Numbered from the stretch's first letter, positions 46,701-55,971 are shown. The stretch is DNA of 64,000 nt from Pseudomonas uvaldensis (GCF_021271205.1 NZ_JAIWKS010000005.1:124001-188000), one strand, 5' to 3'. Made by a program: numbers and translations. Notes: a model not told the origin generated them from the letters alone.

Positions 46701-48884
46701 ATGTCATCGACCTCGTTCCGTCAGTCTCTGCGTCGCCTTTGGGCGTTGGATAAATTCAGCTACAGCGTGCGGGTATTCATCGCCCTGACCGGCAGCATGG
46801 CGCTGTGCTGGTACCTGGACGAAATGACCCTGCTGATCCCCTTGTTCCTGGGCATCATCGCCAGCGCCCTGGCCGAGACTGATGACAACTGGCAGGGCCG
46901 CCTCAACGCACTTGCCGTGACCCTGGTCTGCTTCAGCGTCGCCGCGTTGTCCGTGGAACTGCTGTTTCCCTACCCCGTTCTGTTCATCTTCGCCCTGGCC
47001 CTGGCGAGTTTTGGCCTGACCATGCTCGGCGCCCTGGGGGAACGCTACGGCGCGATTGCCTCGGCCACGTTGATTCTTTCGGTCTACACCATGATCGGCG
47101 TGGACCAGCGTGGCGGCGCGGTCAATGACTTCTGGCACGAGCCCCTGCTGCTGGTGGCCGGTGCCGCGTGGTACGGCATGCTGTCGGTGCTGTGGCACGT
47201 GCTGTTTTCCAATCAGCCGGTGCAACAGAGCCTGGCGCGGTTGTTTCGCGAGCTGGGTCGCTACCTGAAACTCAAATCGTCGCTGCTCGAACCGATTCGC
47301 CAACTGGACATCGAAGCCCGTCGTCTGGAGTTGGCCCAACAGAACGGCCGGGTAGTGGCGGCTCTCAACACGGCGAAGGAAATCATCCTGCACCGCGTCG
47401 GCAATGGCCGGCCGGGTTCGAAGGTCAGCCGCTATCTGAAGCTGTATTTCCTCGCCCAGGATATCCACGAACGCGCCAGCTCATCCCACTACCCTTACAA
47501 CGCGTTGGCCGAGGCGTTCTTCCACAGCGACGTGCTCTTTCGCTGCCAACGCCTGTTGCGCCAGCAAGGCAAGGCCTGCCAGGCCCTCGCCGAGTCGATT
47601 CAGATGCGCCAGCCGTTCATCTACGACGACACGTTTGCAGAAGCCCTCAACGACCTGCACGCGTCCCTCGAACACTTGCGTATCCAGAGCAACCCGGCCT
47701 GGCGTGGCTTGTTGCGTTCGTTGCGGGCACTGGCGGCGAACCTCGGCACCATGGACCGTTTGCTCAGCGATGCCAGCAACCCCGACGCTCTGGCCGATGC
47801 CACCGATAGCAGCCTGCTCGACCGCTCGCCGCGTAACCTCAAGGATGTCTGGCTACGCCTGCGTACCCAGCTCACGCCCACCTCGTTGTTGTTCCGCCAT
47901 GCTCTGCGCCTGCCCCTGGCGCTGAGCGTCGGCTACGCCATGGTGCATCTGATCCACCCTTCCCAGGGCTATTGGATCATCCTCACCACCCTGTTCGTCT
48001 GCCAACCCAACTACGGCGCGACCCGACGCAAGCTCGGCCAGCGGATCATCGGCACCGCCATTGGTCTGACCGTGGCCTGGGCGCTGTTCGACCTGTTTCC
48101 CAACCCGTTGGTGCAATCGTGCTTCGCCATTGCCGCCGGGGTGGTGTTCTTCACCAATCGCACGACCCGCTACACCCTGGCGACGGCCGCGATCACCATC
48201 ATGGTGCTGTTCTGCTTCAACCAGGTCGGCGACGGCTATGGGCTGTTGCTGCCGCGTCTGTTCGATACCCTGCTGGGCAGCCTGATCGCCGGGCTGGCGG
48301 TGTTCCTGTTCCTGCCGGACTGGCAGGGTCGCCGGTTGAACAAGGTGTTGGCGAATACGCTGACCTGCAACAGCATTTACCTGCGCCAGATCATGCAGCA
48401 ATACGCCGCCGGCAAGCGCGATGACCTGGCATACCGCCTGGCCCGCCGCAACGCCCATAACGCTGACGCCGCGCTGTCTACCACCCTGGCGAACATGCTG
48501 ATGGAGCCGGGGCATTTCCGTAAGGAGGCCGACGTCGGGTTCCGCTTCCTGGTGCTGTCGCACACGCTGCTCAGCTACCTCTCGGGCCTGGGCGCCCACC
48601 GGGGCACGGAGTTGCCGGGCGACGTGCGCGAACACTTGATCGAGGGGGCCGGGGCGAAGCTGGCCTCCAGCATCGACGAGATCGCCCAGGGCCTGACCAG
48701 CAAGACGCCCATCGCGATCCAGAGCGATGAGGAAGAAGCCCTGGCCAATGAGCTCGAACAGATGCCCGACGAAATCGATGAAGGCCAGCGACTGGTGCAG
48801 ACGCAACTGGCGCTGATCTGCCGCCAGCTCGGCCCGTTGCGCACCTTGGCGGCGCACCTGATCAAGGATGCGGCTGAGGCTTGA
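46701..48884 (+). CDS. yccS: YccS/YhfK-type inner-membrane protein
   Basis: 727-residue protein of the YccS family (FUSC-like, aromatic-acid-exporter-related). Two blocks of hydrophobic helices, about residues 20-180 and 390-510, each precede a cytoplasmic helical domain, the usual duplicated FUSC layout. The conserved segment GYWIILTTLFVCQPNYGATRRKLGQR is typical (here the core is FVCQPNYGATR). Substrate is unknown. ATG at 46701 gives MSSTSFRQSLRRLW; earlier in-frame starts lack a ribosome-binding site. Confidence 0.87.
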   Translation: MSSTSFRQSLRRLWALDKFSYSVRVFIALTGSMALCWYLDEMTLLIPLFLGIIASALAETDDNWQGRLNALAVTLVCFSVAALSVELLFPYPVLFIFALALASFGLTMLGALGERYGAIASATLILSVYTMIGVDQRGGAVNDFWHEPLLLVAGAAWYGMLSVLWHVLFSNQPVQQSLARLFRELGRYLKLKSSLLEPIRQLDIEARRLELAQQNGRVVAALNTAKEIILHRVGNGRPGSKVSRYLKLYFLAQDIHERASSSHYPYNALAEAFFHSDVLFRCQRLLRQQGKACQALAESIQMRQPFIYDDTFAEALNDLHASLEHLRIQSNPAWRGLLRSLRALAANLGTMDRLLSDASNPDALADATDSSLLDRSPRNLKDVWLRLRTQLTPTSLLFRHALRLPLALSVGYAMVHLIHPSQGYWIILTTLFVCQPNYGATRRKLGQRIIGTAIGLTVAWALFDLFPNPLVQSCFAIAAGVVFFTNRTTRYTLATAAITIMVLFCFNQVGDGYGLLLPRLFDTLLGSLIAGLAVFLFLPDWQGRRLNKVLANTLTCNSIYLRQIMQQYAAGKRDDLAYRLARRNAHNADAALSTTLANMLMEPGHFRKEADVGFRFLVLSHTLLSYLSGLGAHRGTELPGDVREHLIEGAGAKLASSIDEIAQGLTSKTPIAIQSDEEEALANELEQMPDEIDEGQRLVQTQLALICRQLGPLRTLAAHLIKDAAEA

Positions 48885-48898
48885 GGCCGGAACAGCCT

Positions 48899-49636
48899 CT
48901 ACATCCCATGCTGCCTCAGTAACCGCGCATAACTTCCATCCGCCTTCATCGCAGCAATCGCCCGATCGAACCCCGCGACGATCTGCTCATGTTCCGGGTT
49001 CTTCAGGCTGACCAGGATATGCAGGCTGTTTTCGCTCAGGGGCTTGGGCAGGAACTCTACGGAATTGCGCACCTTGGCCGACTCTCGGGCCAGGTAGTAA
49101 CGAGCCACGTACTCATCTTCCAAAGTCAGCTTCACCCGGTCGGCGGCGAGCATGCGTACCGCCATTGCAAAGTTATGCACAGGGACTTTCTGCAACTGCT
49201 GGTCCTCATCGAATGCCTTGGAATAGGCATAACCGCGAACCACGGCGATGGGATAAGCGTACAGCTGTTGCAAATTGTCGAACTCGACGGCGGCATCCTT
49301 GCGTTTGAGAAAGCGCACGCGGTTGAGCAGGTATTCGGCCGAGAACTGGCCTATATGGGTGCGCTCCTCGCTGTACCAGGCATTGACCAGCACGTCATAA
49401 CGGCCTTCGCTGATCCCCAGCATCGCTCGGGCCCAGGGTACCTGCTCGAACTCACTGGCATAACCCGCCCGCGCCAGCGCGGTACTGACGATGTCGGTCG
49501 CCAGCCCTCCATTGACCAGCGTCGAATCGGTAAAGGGTGGCCATCCATCGCCCACCAGACGCAATTTCTGCGCGCAGGCGTCGTAGCCCCATAACAGCAA
49601 CCCGATCAAAACAAGAGCTCGATGCAATCGCGGCAT
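48899..49636 (-). CDS. Periplasmic solute-binding protein (SBP family 3)
   Basis: 245-residue transporter-type substrate-binding domain protein. The signal peptide MPRLHRALVLIGLLLWGYDACA ends before QKLRLVGDGWPPFTD, a typical SBP_bac_3 opening. Other family segments are GYASEFEQVPWARAML, YDVLVNAWYSEERT and IVAGFDRAIAAMKADGSYARLL. No permease or ATPase gene is adjacent, so it may be a sensor or orphan binding protein; several such proteins in pseudomonads resemble amino-acid-binding sensors. ATG at 49636 has AAGGA eight bases upstream; another ATG three codons earlier is adjacent to the same purine run. Confidence 0.8.
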   Translation of the reverse strand: MPRLHRALVLIGLLLWGYDACAQKLRLVGDGWPPFTDSTLVNGGLATDIVSTALARAGYASEFEQVPWARAMLGISEGRYDVLVNAWYSEERTHIGQFSAEYLLNRVRFLKRKDAAVEFDNLQQLYAYPIAVVRGYAYSKAFDEDQQLQKVPVHNFAMAVRMLAADRVKLTLEDEYVARYYLARESAKVRNSVEFLPKPLSENSLHILVSLKNPEHEQIVAGFDRAIAAMKADGSYARLLRQHGM

Positions 49637-49887
49637 GCCAAACATCCTTGAAGGGTGCAAAGCCCGTGTTTTTAGCCGAAACTCAGGCACAGCCCAAAAT
49701 CTGCGTCCTAACATTAGCTCATTGAAGCCACTGCGCAGCGCCTGCCAACAGATTACATAAAGGCGACAGCACCGTGACAAATGAATGATGGCATTTTGGC
49801 CTTTTCCAGGTTTTTCCGGTCGCGGCAAAAGAGACATGTGATGACAGGGCGCTTAATATCGGCATCGGTTTTTTCAGGAAATTCAAA

Positions 49888-50340
49888 ATGGACATCGATT
49901 GGGTCTGCAAACACCACAGTGACCTGAGCAGGGAACAGCTGTACGCCATTCTGAAATTGCGCGCCGAAGTATTCGTCGTCGAGCAGAACTGCGCCTATCC
50001 GGACGTCGACGGCCTGGATCTGGCGGGCGACACCTGCCACTTGATGGCTTGGCAGGATGATCACCTGGTGGCCTACCTGCGCTTGCTCGACCCCCATTCG
50101 CAAAACAGCGACGTGATCATCGGACGCGTAGTGATCGCGCCACAGGCTCGGGGGCAGGGCCTGGGCCACGCGCTGATGGAACAGGGACTCAAACACGCCG
50201 AAAAGCATTGGCCCGGCACTGCGATTTCACTGTCCGCACAGGCGCATTTGCAGGGGTATTACGGACGCTACGGCTTTCAAGCAGTAGGTGTCGAATATCT
50301 GGAAGATGGGATTCCGCATATAGGCATGCATCGTCCTTGA
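49888..50340 (+). CDS. ElaA-like GNAT acetyltransferase
   Basis: 150-residue GNAT-fold protein of the ElaA type. The early segment LYAILKLRAEVFVVEQNCAYPDVDG is characteristic (core RAEVFVVEQ). The acetyl-CoA loop is VIAPQARGQGLGHALM, matching R/Q-x-x-G-x-G/A. ElaA proteins are small putative protein or small-molecule acetyltransferases of unknown substrate. It is divergent from the binding-protein gene across 251 bases. Confidence 0.85.
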   Translation: MDIDWVCKHHSDLSREQLYAILKLRAEVFVVEQNCAYPDVDGLDLAGDTCHLMAWQDDHLVAYLRLLDPHSQNSDVIIGRVVIAPQARGQGLGHALMEQGLKHAEKHWPGTAISLSAQAHLQGYYGRYGFQAVGVEYLEDGIPHIGMHRP

Positions 50341-50346
50341 GTACAC

Positions 50347-50410
50347 CATCGCGAGCGGGCTCGCTCCCACACCGCGTGTTTTGGTGGGAGCGGGCTTGCC
50401 CGCGAAGAGG
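50347..50410. repeat. REP pair (REPIN)
   Basis: Tight inverted pair immediately after the GNAT gene; the left copy has the CGAGCGGGCTCG core and the right copy GGGCTTGCCCG. It separates convergent genes. Confidence 0.85.
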
Positions 50411-50432
50411 CAAGTCCAGACAAAGCCCAAAG

Positions 50433-50729
50433 TCAGGGATACTCGAGCACCGCCTTGATCCGCTCCAGATTTCCCTCGATCCACCTCCGGTCAATCGCCC
50501 CCCAATCGCGTATCCGATAACACCCGGCATGGTGACGAGCCCCTTCCTGCTGTTCGAACTCGCACACGATATCCAGGTCCGCCAGCGCCGCGACGGTGTC
50601 CTGGGCGGTACGCCGAGGCATGCCGGTGGCTTCGGTGAGTGCCGGAACGTTGCGGGCCACGCCACTGTCGATCAGATAGGCCACGTACAAGCGGCGATAA
50701 AAGCTGCTTTTTGTCTTGCTGACATCCAT
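50433..50729 (-). CDS. Small winged-helix DNA-binding protein
   Basis: 98-residue protein, largely a winged helix-turn-helix: SGVARNVPALTEATGMPRRTAQDTVAAL forms the recognition part (core GMPRRTAQDTVAAL), followed by the wing CEFEQQEGARHHAGCYRI. The C-terminal helix IDRRWIEGNLERIKAVLEY may serve dimerisation. It lies four bases after the metallopeptidase gene, so it is cotranscribed with it. The target is unknown. Confidence 0.75.
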   Translation of the reverse strand: MDVSKTKSSFYRRLYVAYLIDSGVARNVPALTEATGMPRRTAQDTVAALADLDIVCEFEQQEGARHHAGCYRIRDWGAIDRRWIEGNLERIKAVLEYP

Positions 50730-50733
50730 CCGG

Positions 50734-51237
50734 TCATTCCTTTTGTGATTGCAGATCGCGCCAGGTCAGGTAAACCCGCAAGTCGAATTCCAGTTGGTGG
50801 TACCCCGGCAGCATGTGCTCACAGAGTTGATAGAACGCCTTGTTGTGGTCCGACTCCTTGAAGTGAGCCAGCTCGTGCACCACGATCATTTTCAGGAATT
50901 CGGGCGCCGCCTCCTTGAACAGCGATGCGATGCGGATCTCTTTCCTGGCCTTGAGTTTGCTGCCCTGCACACGCGACACCGTGGTGTGCAGCCCGAGGGC
51001 CCGATGCGTCAGGTCAAGGCGGTTGTCGAACACCACCTTGTCGATGGCCGGTGCGTTGCGCAGATGCTGTTGCTTGAGATCCAGCGCATAGCCGTACAAG
51101 GCCTTGTCGCTCTGGATCGGATGTCGACCGGGATAACGCTGGTGCAGGTAATCGCCCAGGCGGTCCTGGGCAATCAATTGCCGCACCTGGGCTTGCAGGG
51201 CGGCGGGGTACGCCTGGAGGTATTTGAGCGCGGTCAT
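50734..51237 (-). CDS. YgjP/M48-like metallopeptidase
   Basis: 167-residue protein with a zinc motif VVHELAHFKESDHNKAFYQL (H-E-x2-H followed by a third histidine), the DUF45/YgjP (WLM-like) pattern. It lacks a signal peptide and is likely cytoplasmic. The ATG at 51237 gives MTALKYLQAYP; a longer version would overlap the GGDEF/EAL gene. Physiological substrate unknown. It is followed after four bases by the small winged-helix gene. Confidence 0.75.
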   Translation of the reverse strand: MTALKYLQAYPAALQAQVRQLIAQDRLGDYLHQRYPGRHPIQSDKALYGYALDLKQQHLRNAPAIDKVVFDNRLDLTHRALGLHTTVSRVQGSKLKARKEIRIASLFKEAAPEFLKMIVVHELAHFKESDHNKAFYQLCEHMLPGYHQLEFDLRVYLTWRDLQSQKE

Positions 51238-51277
51238 CGGCACGGGAACGTCGAAAAAGGCAGACAGTGTAGCGAAT

Positions 51278-53401
51278 TCAAGCCTGAACCGCGCTCCAGT
51301 CAAACGGTTTGGCGAAGGCATCGGTGTCTTCGGCCATCAGGGGGTGAGCCACGAGAAAACCCTGCACATATTCGCAGCCGTGTGCTTGCAGCCATTGATA
51401 CTGCTCCACGGTTTCTACCCCTTCGGCAATCACCCGCAAGCCCAATTGCGAGCACAGGTCGATCACCGAGGCGGCCAGCGCTGCGTCCCGGGGCGAATCC
51501 GGTAATCGGGCAATCAGGTGCCGGTCGAGCTTGAGCGTATCGAGCTCAAGGTCACGCAAGTGCGTTAACGAACACGGCCCCGAACCGAAATCATCCAGCG
51601 CGACCCGCACCCCTAGATGACGCAGCAAGCGCAACTGCTTGTGAGTTTCGTCAGGGTTGCGCATCAGCGCATCTTCCGTCACCTCGACCTCCAGCTGTCG
51701 AGGTTTCAACGCATGACGCTCCAGCACCTGGCGCAGCTCGGTCACCAGGTTGGGCATACCGAACTGGGTGCTGCTCAGGCTCACGCCCAATACCAAATCA
51801 TCGGAGAACAACCGCTCCCAGACTTTGCGCTGGGCCGCGCTGCGATGATAGATCCAACTGCCCAGCCGACTGATCAATCGCGCCTCCTCCAGCAACGGCA
51901 GGAACAGGCCCGGTGGAACATCGCCGACGCTCGGATGCTGCCAGCGCAATAACGCCTCGAACCCACGGATACGTCCATCGCCAATGCTCACCTGAGGTTG
52001 GTAGACCAGATTGAAATCGCGGTTCTCGATGGCCGAGCGCACACTCTCTTCGAGCATCAGCCGGGAACGGGCCCGACCGTTCATTTCGTGGTCGTAGAAA
52101 CGGTATTGCTGGCGACCGGCACGCTTGGCCTCGTACATGGCGATATCCGACGCGCGCAGCAGGCCGTCGAGATTGGCACCGCAATCCGGATACGTCGCGA
52201 TACCGATGCTGGCCCCCAGCGTGACATCCATGCCCTCGATCTGCTGGCAGATCGAGACACGCTCGATCAGCATCTCGGCAATCTTGGCGGCCTGCTCCGG
52301 ATGCTCCAGGTCCAGCAGGGCCGTGAACTCGTCACCACCGAGCCGCGCCAGGATGTCGAACGGTCGCAGGCAGGCCTTCAACTGCTCGGAAACCCAGCGC
52401 AACACCCGGTCGCCAGCATCATGGCCCAGCGAATCGTTGACTCGCTTGAAGCCATCAAGATCCAGGTACAACAGCACCCAGTTGCTCTCCAGCCGCTCGC
52501 TGCGCATCAGCAGGTTCTCGGCGGTCTGATAGAAGCCCCTGCGATTGAGCAAACCGGTCAACGGGTCCGTGACAGCCTGGAATTCGAGTTGCTGATGCAA
52601 GTGGCGAACCACCGACATGTCCTGGAGAGTCACCACCATGGCTTTCTGCTCCGAAGGCAACGGTGCGCAGGACAACGCCACCGACACCTGCTGGCCGGGC
52701 GCTGTGCGCAACACCGCATCGTGCAGGCGCCAGGTCTGGCCACGGCAATAAGCGACGTGGATATCGGAATCGGTCCACTGGGGAATGTGCGGCTTCTGCA
52801 GATAGTCCAGGAACGGCGTGCCCTGCAATTGCTCGGCGGTGGCATTGAGCAGGCGACAAGCCGATGGATTGACGAAGCGGATGCAGCCGTCTTCATCCAC
52901 CACCAGGATACCTTCCGCGGCGTTATCCAACACCGAGGCGTTGAAAGCCCTGGCCGCTTCCAGATCCTGACTCAGGCGCTGCAAGGCCCGGCGATTGCGC
53001 TGGTGCTCCAGCAAGGCATGGACCTTGGGCTTTAGGATCTGCGGATCGAAGGGCTTGAACAGGTAATCCACGGCACCACTGGCATAGCCCTTGATCACCG
53101 CATCCTGGGATTGCTCATTGGCGGTCAGGAAGATGATCGGCGTGAGCCGCGTCCGCTGGCTACCACGCATCAGACGGGCCACCTCGAACCCGTCCATGTC
53201 CGGCATCTGCACGTCCAACAACACCAGGTCGATGTCATGTTCGAGCAGCAGATTAAGGGCCTCGACACCCGAGGACGCGGTCATGACCTGCCAATCCTGA
53301 CGCTGCAACAACGCACGCATGCTGAGCAGGTTTTCAGGGTAATCATCAACAACCAGAAGGACGGAGCTGTCTTCACCAAGCGTAGGTTGCACGCATTCCA
53401 T
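51278..53401 (-). CDS. Response regulator with PAS, GGDEF and EAL domains
   Basis: 707-residue cyclic-di-GMP signalling protein. Receiver domain, about residues 14-130, with acidic pair D19-D20 and phosphoacceptor D63 (LVLLDVQMPDMDG). A coiled linker follows, then a PAS domain about 150-270 (EGILVVDEDGCIRFVNPSA). GGDEF is intact at 355-359 (RLGGDEF). The EAL domain starts near residue 481 with GFEALLRW and contains the metal motifs DDFGSGP and EVEVTEDALM. Both synthesis and hydrolysis of c-di-GMP are therefore possible. No cognate histidine kinase is adjacent. ATG at 53401 fits the receiver-domain start. Confidence 0.9.
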   Translation of the reverse strand: MECVQPTLGEDSSVLLVVDDYPENLLSMRALLQRQDWQVMTASSGVEALNLLLEHDIDLVLLDVQMPDMDGFEVARLMRGSQRTRLTPIIFLTANEQSQDAVIKGYASGAVDYLFKPFDPQILKPKVHALLEHQRNRRALQRLSQDLEAARAFNASVLDNAAEGILVVDEDGCIRFVNPSACRLLNATAEQLQGTPFLDYLQKPHIPQWTDSDIHVAYCRGQTWRLHDAVLRTAPGQQVSVALSCAPLPSEQKAMVVTLQDMSVVRHLHQQLEFQAVTDPLTGLLNRRGFYQTAENLLMRSERLESNWVLLYLDLDGFKRVNDSLGHDAGDRVLRWVSEQLKACLRPFDILARLGGDEFTALLDLEHPEQAAKIAEMLIERVSICQQIEGMDVTLGASIGIATYPDCGANLDGLLRASDIAMYEAKRAGRQQYRFYDHEMNGRARSRLMLEESVRSAIENRDFNLVYQPQVSIGDGRIRGFEALLRWQHPSVGDVPPGLFLPLLEEARLISRLGSWIYHRSAAQRKVWERLFSDDLVLGVSLSSTQFGMPNLVTELRQVLERHALKPRQLEVEVTEDALMRNPDETHKQLRLLRHLGVRVALDDFGSGPCSLTHLRDLELDTLKLDRHLIARLPDSPRDAALAASVIDLCSQLGLRVIAEGVETVEQYQWLQAHGCEYVQGFLVAHPLMAEDTDAFAKPFDWSAVQA

Positions 53402-53720
53402 GCTGCTTCTCTTATCGGGGCGCCATGTCCGGTTTTTAAGTAGCAAAACGGACAAATTACTGTGATCTCACTCTAGACCGGGTTTCCAAAAAGCAGTAGC
53501 TGTCATCGCGCCATCATCCTGACAAAGCCCGAAATAGCCGACTAACGGTCACCCGCCTCAGGCACAGAAACTGCAATAGACCTCAGCGACGCACCATTGA
53601 CGTCAAACATCCGCCGAACAAACCACAAAAAGCTCATTCCGGTGTTATCAGGGCGCCCCGAACGCGCGGGTTAGAGCCTTCGCGGTGGCGTGCACATTTT
53701 TTTCACGACAGGATCTGAAC

Positions 53721-54389
53721 ATGATTGACCTTAACACCTGGAACCTGAGCATTCCCGAAGGTAGCCCAGCTATCACCATCGAAACCCCACGCCTGGCACA
53801 AGGGTTCAAGGACCAGTACTTCAACGCCGAAACCGGTGTTGCCTTCTTCTGGGCCCCGGTCACCGGCAGCACGACCGCCAACGCGATCTACCCGCGCAGC
53901 GAACTGCGGGAAACCTACAGCGATGGCTCTTTGCGCAACTGGCTGTACTCGGCGGCGGATAACAAGCTGCGCGCGACCCTGGCCGTCAACCAGGTGCCCA
54001 GCACCGGCAAGATCGTGATCGGCCAGATCCATACCAAGGACAGCAACAGCCCCATGGTCAAGCTGGAATACCAGTACAAGACCTACAGTTCCACGGGCAA
54101 CATCGTCGCCAAGGTCCGCATGCGTCCCGACGACGAAACGGGCCAGGTCATCACCATTGCCACGGGTGTGAAGCTCGACCGCAACTTTTCCTACCAGATT
54201 CACCTCAGCCCGAAGGGTGCACTGGGGATCAGCGCAGCGGGCTATAGCTGGCGAACCACCATCGACCCGAGCTGGAAAGTCAAACCGCTGTATTTCAAGG
54301 CGGGCGCCTATGTACAGGACAACACCGGCTACACCACCGAAGGCGGAAAAGTGACGTTCAGCCTGCTGGAAATCCAACACAACATCTGA
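53721..54389 (+). CDS. PL7-type alginate lyase, first copy
   Basis: 222-residue polysaccharide lyase family 7 protein. The three conserved PL7 active-site strands are present: RSELRE at 59-64, QIH at 102-104 and YFKAGAYVQ at 191-199. These hold the catalytic Arg, Gln, His and Tyr that cleave mannuronate/guluronate bonds by beta-elimination. There is no signal peptide: the protein starts directly with MIDLNTWNLSIPEG, which is the beginning of the mature beta-jelly-roll domain. A cytoplasmic or non-classically exported enzyme is implied. The second copy at 54640 has the same length with no gaps. AGGATCTG precedes the ATG. Confidence 0.9.
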   Translation: MIDLNTWNLSIPEGSPAITIETPRLAQGFKDQYFNAETGVAFFWAPVTGSTTANAIYPRSELRETYSDGSLRNWLYSAADNKLRATLAVNQVPSTGKIVIGQIHTKDSNSPMVKLEYQYKTYSSTGNIVAKVRMRPDDETGQVITIATGVKLDRNFSYQIHLSPKGALGISAAGYSWRTTIDPSWKVKPLYFKAGAYVQDNTGYTTEGGKVTFSLLEIQHNI

Positions 54390-54639
54390 CTTTCACGGGG
54401 CACAGCAGCAGGGACCGCTGCCTGTGCGAGGCGCTCAAACGACAGATGCCATAGGGCCATCGTTCAAAATATTTCCAGCTTGGCCGACCAACGGTCATGC
54501 TCCTCGGGCACAAAATCGACCAGGGCCACTCTGACGGACAGGAAAAAGTTCACTCCACGCATCATCCAGTCGTCTGAAAAGCTCGAACTAGAGGCTTCGG
54601 CTAGGTTTTGCAACTTTTTACTCTGTAGAGGGCCCGCAC
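54390..54639 (+). promoter_or_regulatory. Inter-gene leader resembling the leader of the first lyase gene
   Basis: 250 bases between the two lyase genes. From about 54481 on it resembles the region from about 53535 before the first copy: both read GCCGAC(T/C)AACGGTCA, then a CCTC(A/G)GGCACA block, AAAAAG(C/T)TCA and a TAGAG(C/G)CTTCG block. The duplication therefore included a 150-200 base leader, probably with the promoter. Confidence 0.6.
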
Positions 54640-55308
54640 ATGGTCGATCTTGCAACCTGGAACTTGAGCATCCCCGAAGGCAGCCCGCCGAAAACCATTG
54701 AAACGTCTCAACTGGTGGATGGTTTCAAGGATAAATATTTCAACTCCGAAGGCAGCACGGTGTATTTCTGGGCGCCGGTCACCGGTACAAAGACTGAAAA
54801 CGCGATCTATCCGCGCAGCGAATTGCGCGAGACCTACAAAGACGGCACCTTGCGTAATTGGTTGTACCCCGAGGCCGACAACTTTCTGAATGCCACCTTG
54901 ACCGTCAACCAAGTGCCCAGCAGTGGCAAGGTGGTGATCGGTCAGATCCATACCAAAGACAGCAACAAACCCATGGTGAAACTGGAGTACCAGTATAAGG
55001 ACGCCAACGACCTCGGTGACATCGTGGCCAAGGTCCGCATGCGTCCCGATGACAGTAAGGCCCGGATCATCACGGTTGCCAGCGGGGTAAAGCTTTCCCA
55101 GGCGTTTTCCTACCGTATTCATCTGGATCGTACCGGTGATTTGGGCATTACGGCGGCGGGTCGGAGCTGGTATACCACCATCAGTTCCACTTGGCGGGTC
55201 AAGCCGTTGTACTTCAAGGCTGGGGCGTATGTGCAGGACAACACGGGGTATACCAGCGAAGGTGGGAAGGTGACGTTCAGTCGGTTGGATATTGATCACA
55301 ACACTTGA
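54640..55308 (+). CDS. PL7-type alginate lyase, second copy
   Basis: 222-residue paralog of the preceding gene, colinear over the whole length and roughly two-thirds to three-quarters identical by eye. The PL7 residues are conserved: RSELRE at 59-64, QIH at 102-104, YFKAGAYVQ at 191-199. Differences cluster in the loop regions around residues 35-52 and 120-145, which could alter substrate preference. It also lacks a signal peptide. Each copy keeps its own leader, so they may be expressed independently. GTAGAGGG precedes the ATG at about ten bases. Part of a lineage-specific duplication, since the copies sit head to tail. Confidence 0.9.
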   Translation: MVDLATWNLSIPEGSPPKTIETSQLVDGFKDKYFNSEGSTVYFWAPVTGTKTENAIYPRSELRETYKDGTLRNWLYPEADNFLNATLTVNQVPSSGKVVIGQIHTKDSNKPMVKLEYQYKDANDLGDIVAKVRMRPDDSKARIITVASGVKLSQAFSYRIHLDRTGDLGITAAGRSWYTTISSTWRVKPLYFKAGAYVQDNTGYTSEGGKVTFSRLDIDHNT

Positions 55309-55374
55309 TACTCGCTTAGGCGCTCGAACTGATGTCAGCTTTCATGGCGCTATCAGAAAGGGGTGTATATCCGT

Positions 55375-55690
55375 TTCTTCGGTAACGGCGGCTTAGGGTT
55401 CCGCCCTTACGGCGGGTTACTTTTGAAAAGGCGCCAAAAGTAACCAAAAGCGCCTTGCCCCACCACTGGGCACCTCGCTTACGCGAGGTGTTCCCTCACT
55501 CCGGCATTGCTCCGTGGGCCCGCCGCGAAGGGCCATCCATGGCCCAGCGCGGCTAACCCGGCATCCATGCCGGGTTGCCCACTGCGCAATGCCTGCGTTC
55601 GGCCCTTGTGGTTAATGGGGCGCTCCAGATCAAAAGCAAAAGCAAAAGCAAGGCGGCCTAAAGGCCGACCTGTTTCTTGCCGGTGTATCC
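55375..55690. repeat. Repeat-rich intergenic block
   Basis: No convincing gene. GGTTACTTTTG (55415-55425) and its complement CAAAAGTAACC (55435-55445) form an 11-bp stem with a nine-base loop. A CAAAAG hexamer is then repeated three times in tandem near 55629-55650. The block resembles a sequence I recognise as common in pseudomonad intergenic regions, but I cannot verify copy number here. Confidence 0.5.
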
Positions 55691-55697
55691 GATCCAA

Positions 55698-55725
55698 ATG
55701 TGGGAGCGAGCCTGCTCGCGAAGGC
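55698..55725. repeat. Single REP element
   Basis: One copy, TGTGGGAGCGAGCCTGCTCG followed by CGAAGG, with no inverted partner nearby. Confidence 0.8.
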
Positions 55726-55850
55726 GGCCTGACAGCCGACCAATCTCTCCCTGTTGCCCGATCCACCACAGCATCGACATCCCCCAAGCGCTACGGCAGC
55801 GAAAATACCGCGCACCTGCCCTTCTGAAAACCTCGTAGGAAAACACGCAC

Positions 55851-55971
55851 CGTGGCGAGGGAGCTTGCTCCCGCTGGGCTGCGAAGCAGCCCCTTCTTTT
55901 CGTCAGACCTAGCCGAGGTCCAATGTCTACGGCGGCTACGCCCCCGAGCGGGAGCAAGCTCCCTCGCCACG
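55851..55971. repeat. Second-family inverted-repeat element with 25-bp perfect ends
   Basis: The left end 55851-55875 starts CGTGGCGAGGGAGCTTGCTC and the right end 55947-55971 is its exact 25-base complement. A 71-base centre contains a smaller GGGCTGCGAAGCAGCCC hairpin. The terminal sequence differs from the common REP, so this is a different REP/MITE family in the same genome. Confidence 0.75.

Noticed and set aside
55375..55690. Short protein-coding gene in the repeat block
   Set aside because: Open frames here are interrupted, run through repeats and lack start signals.
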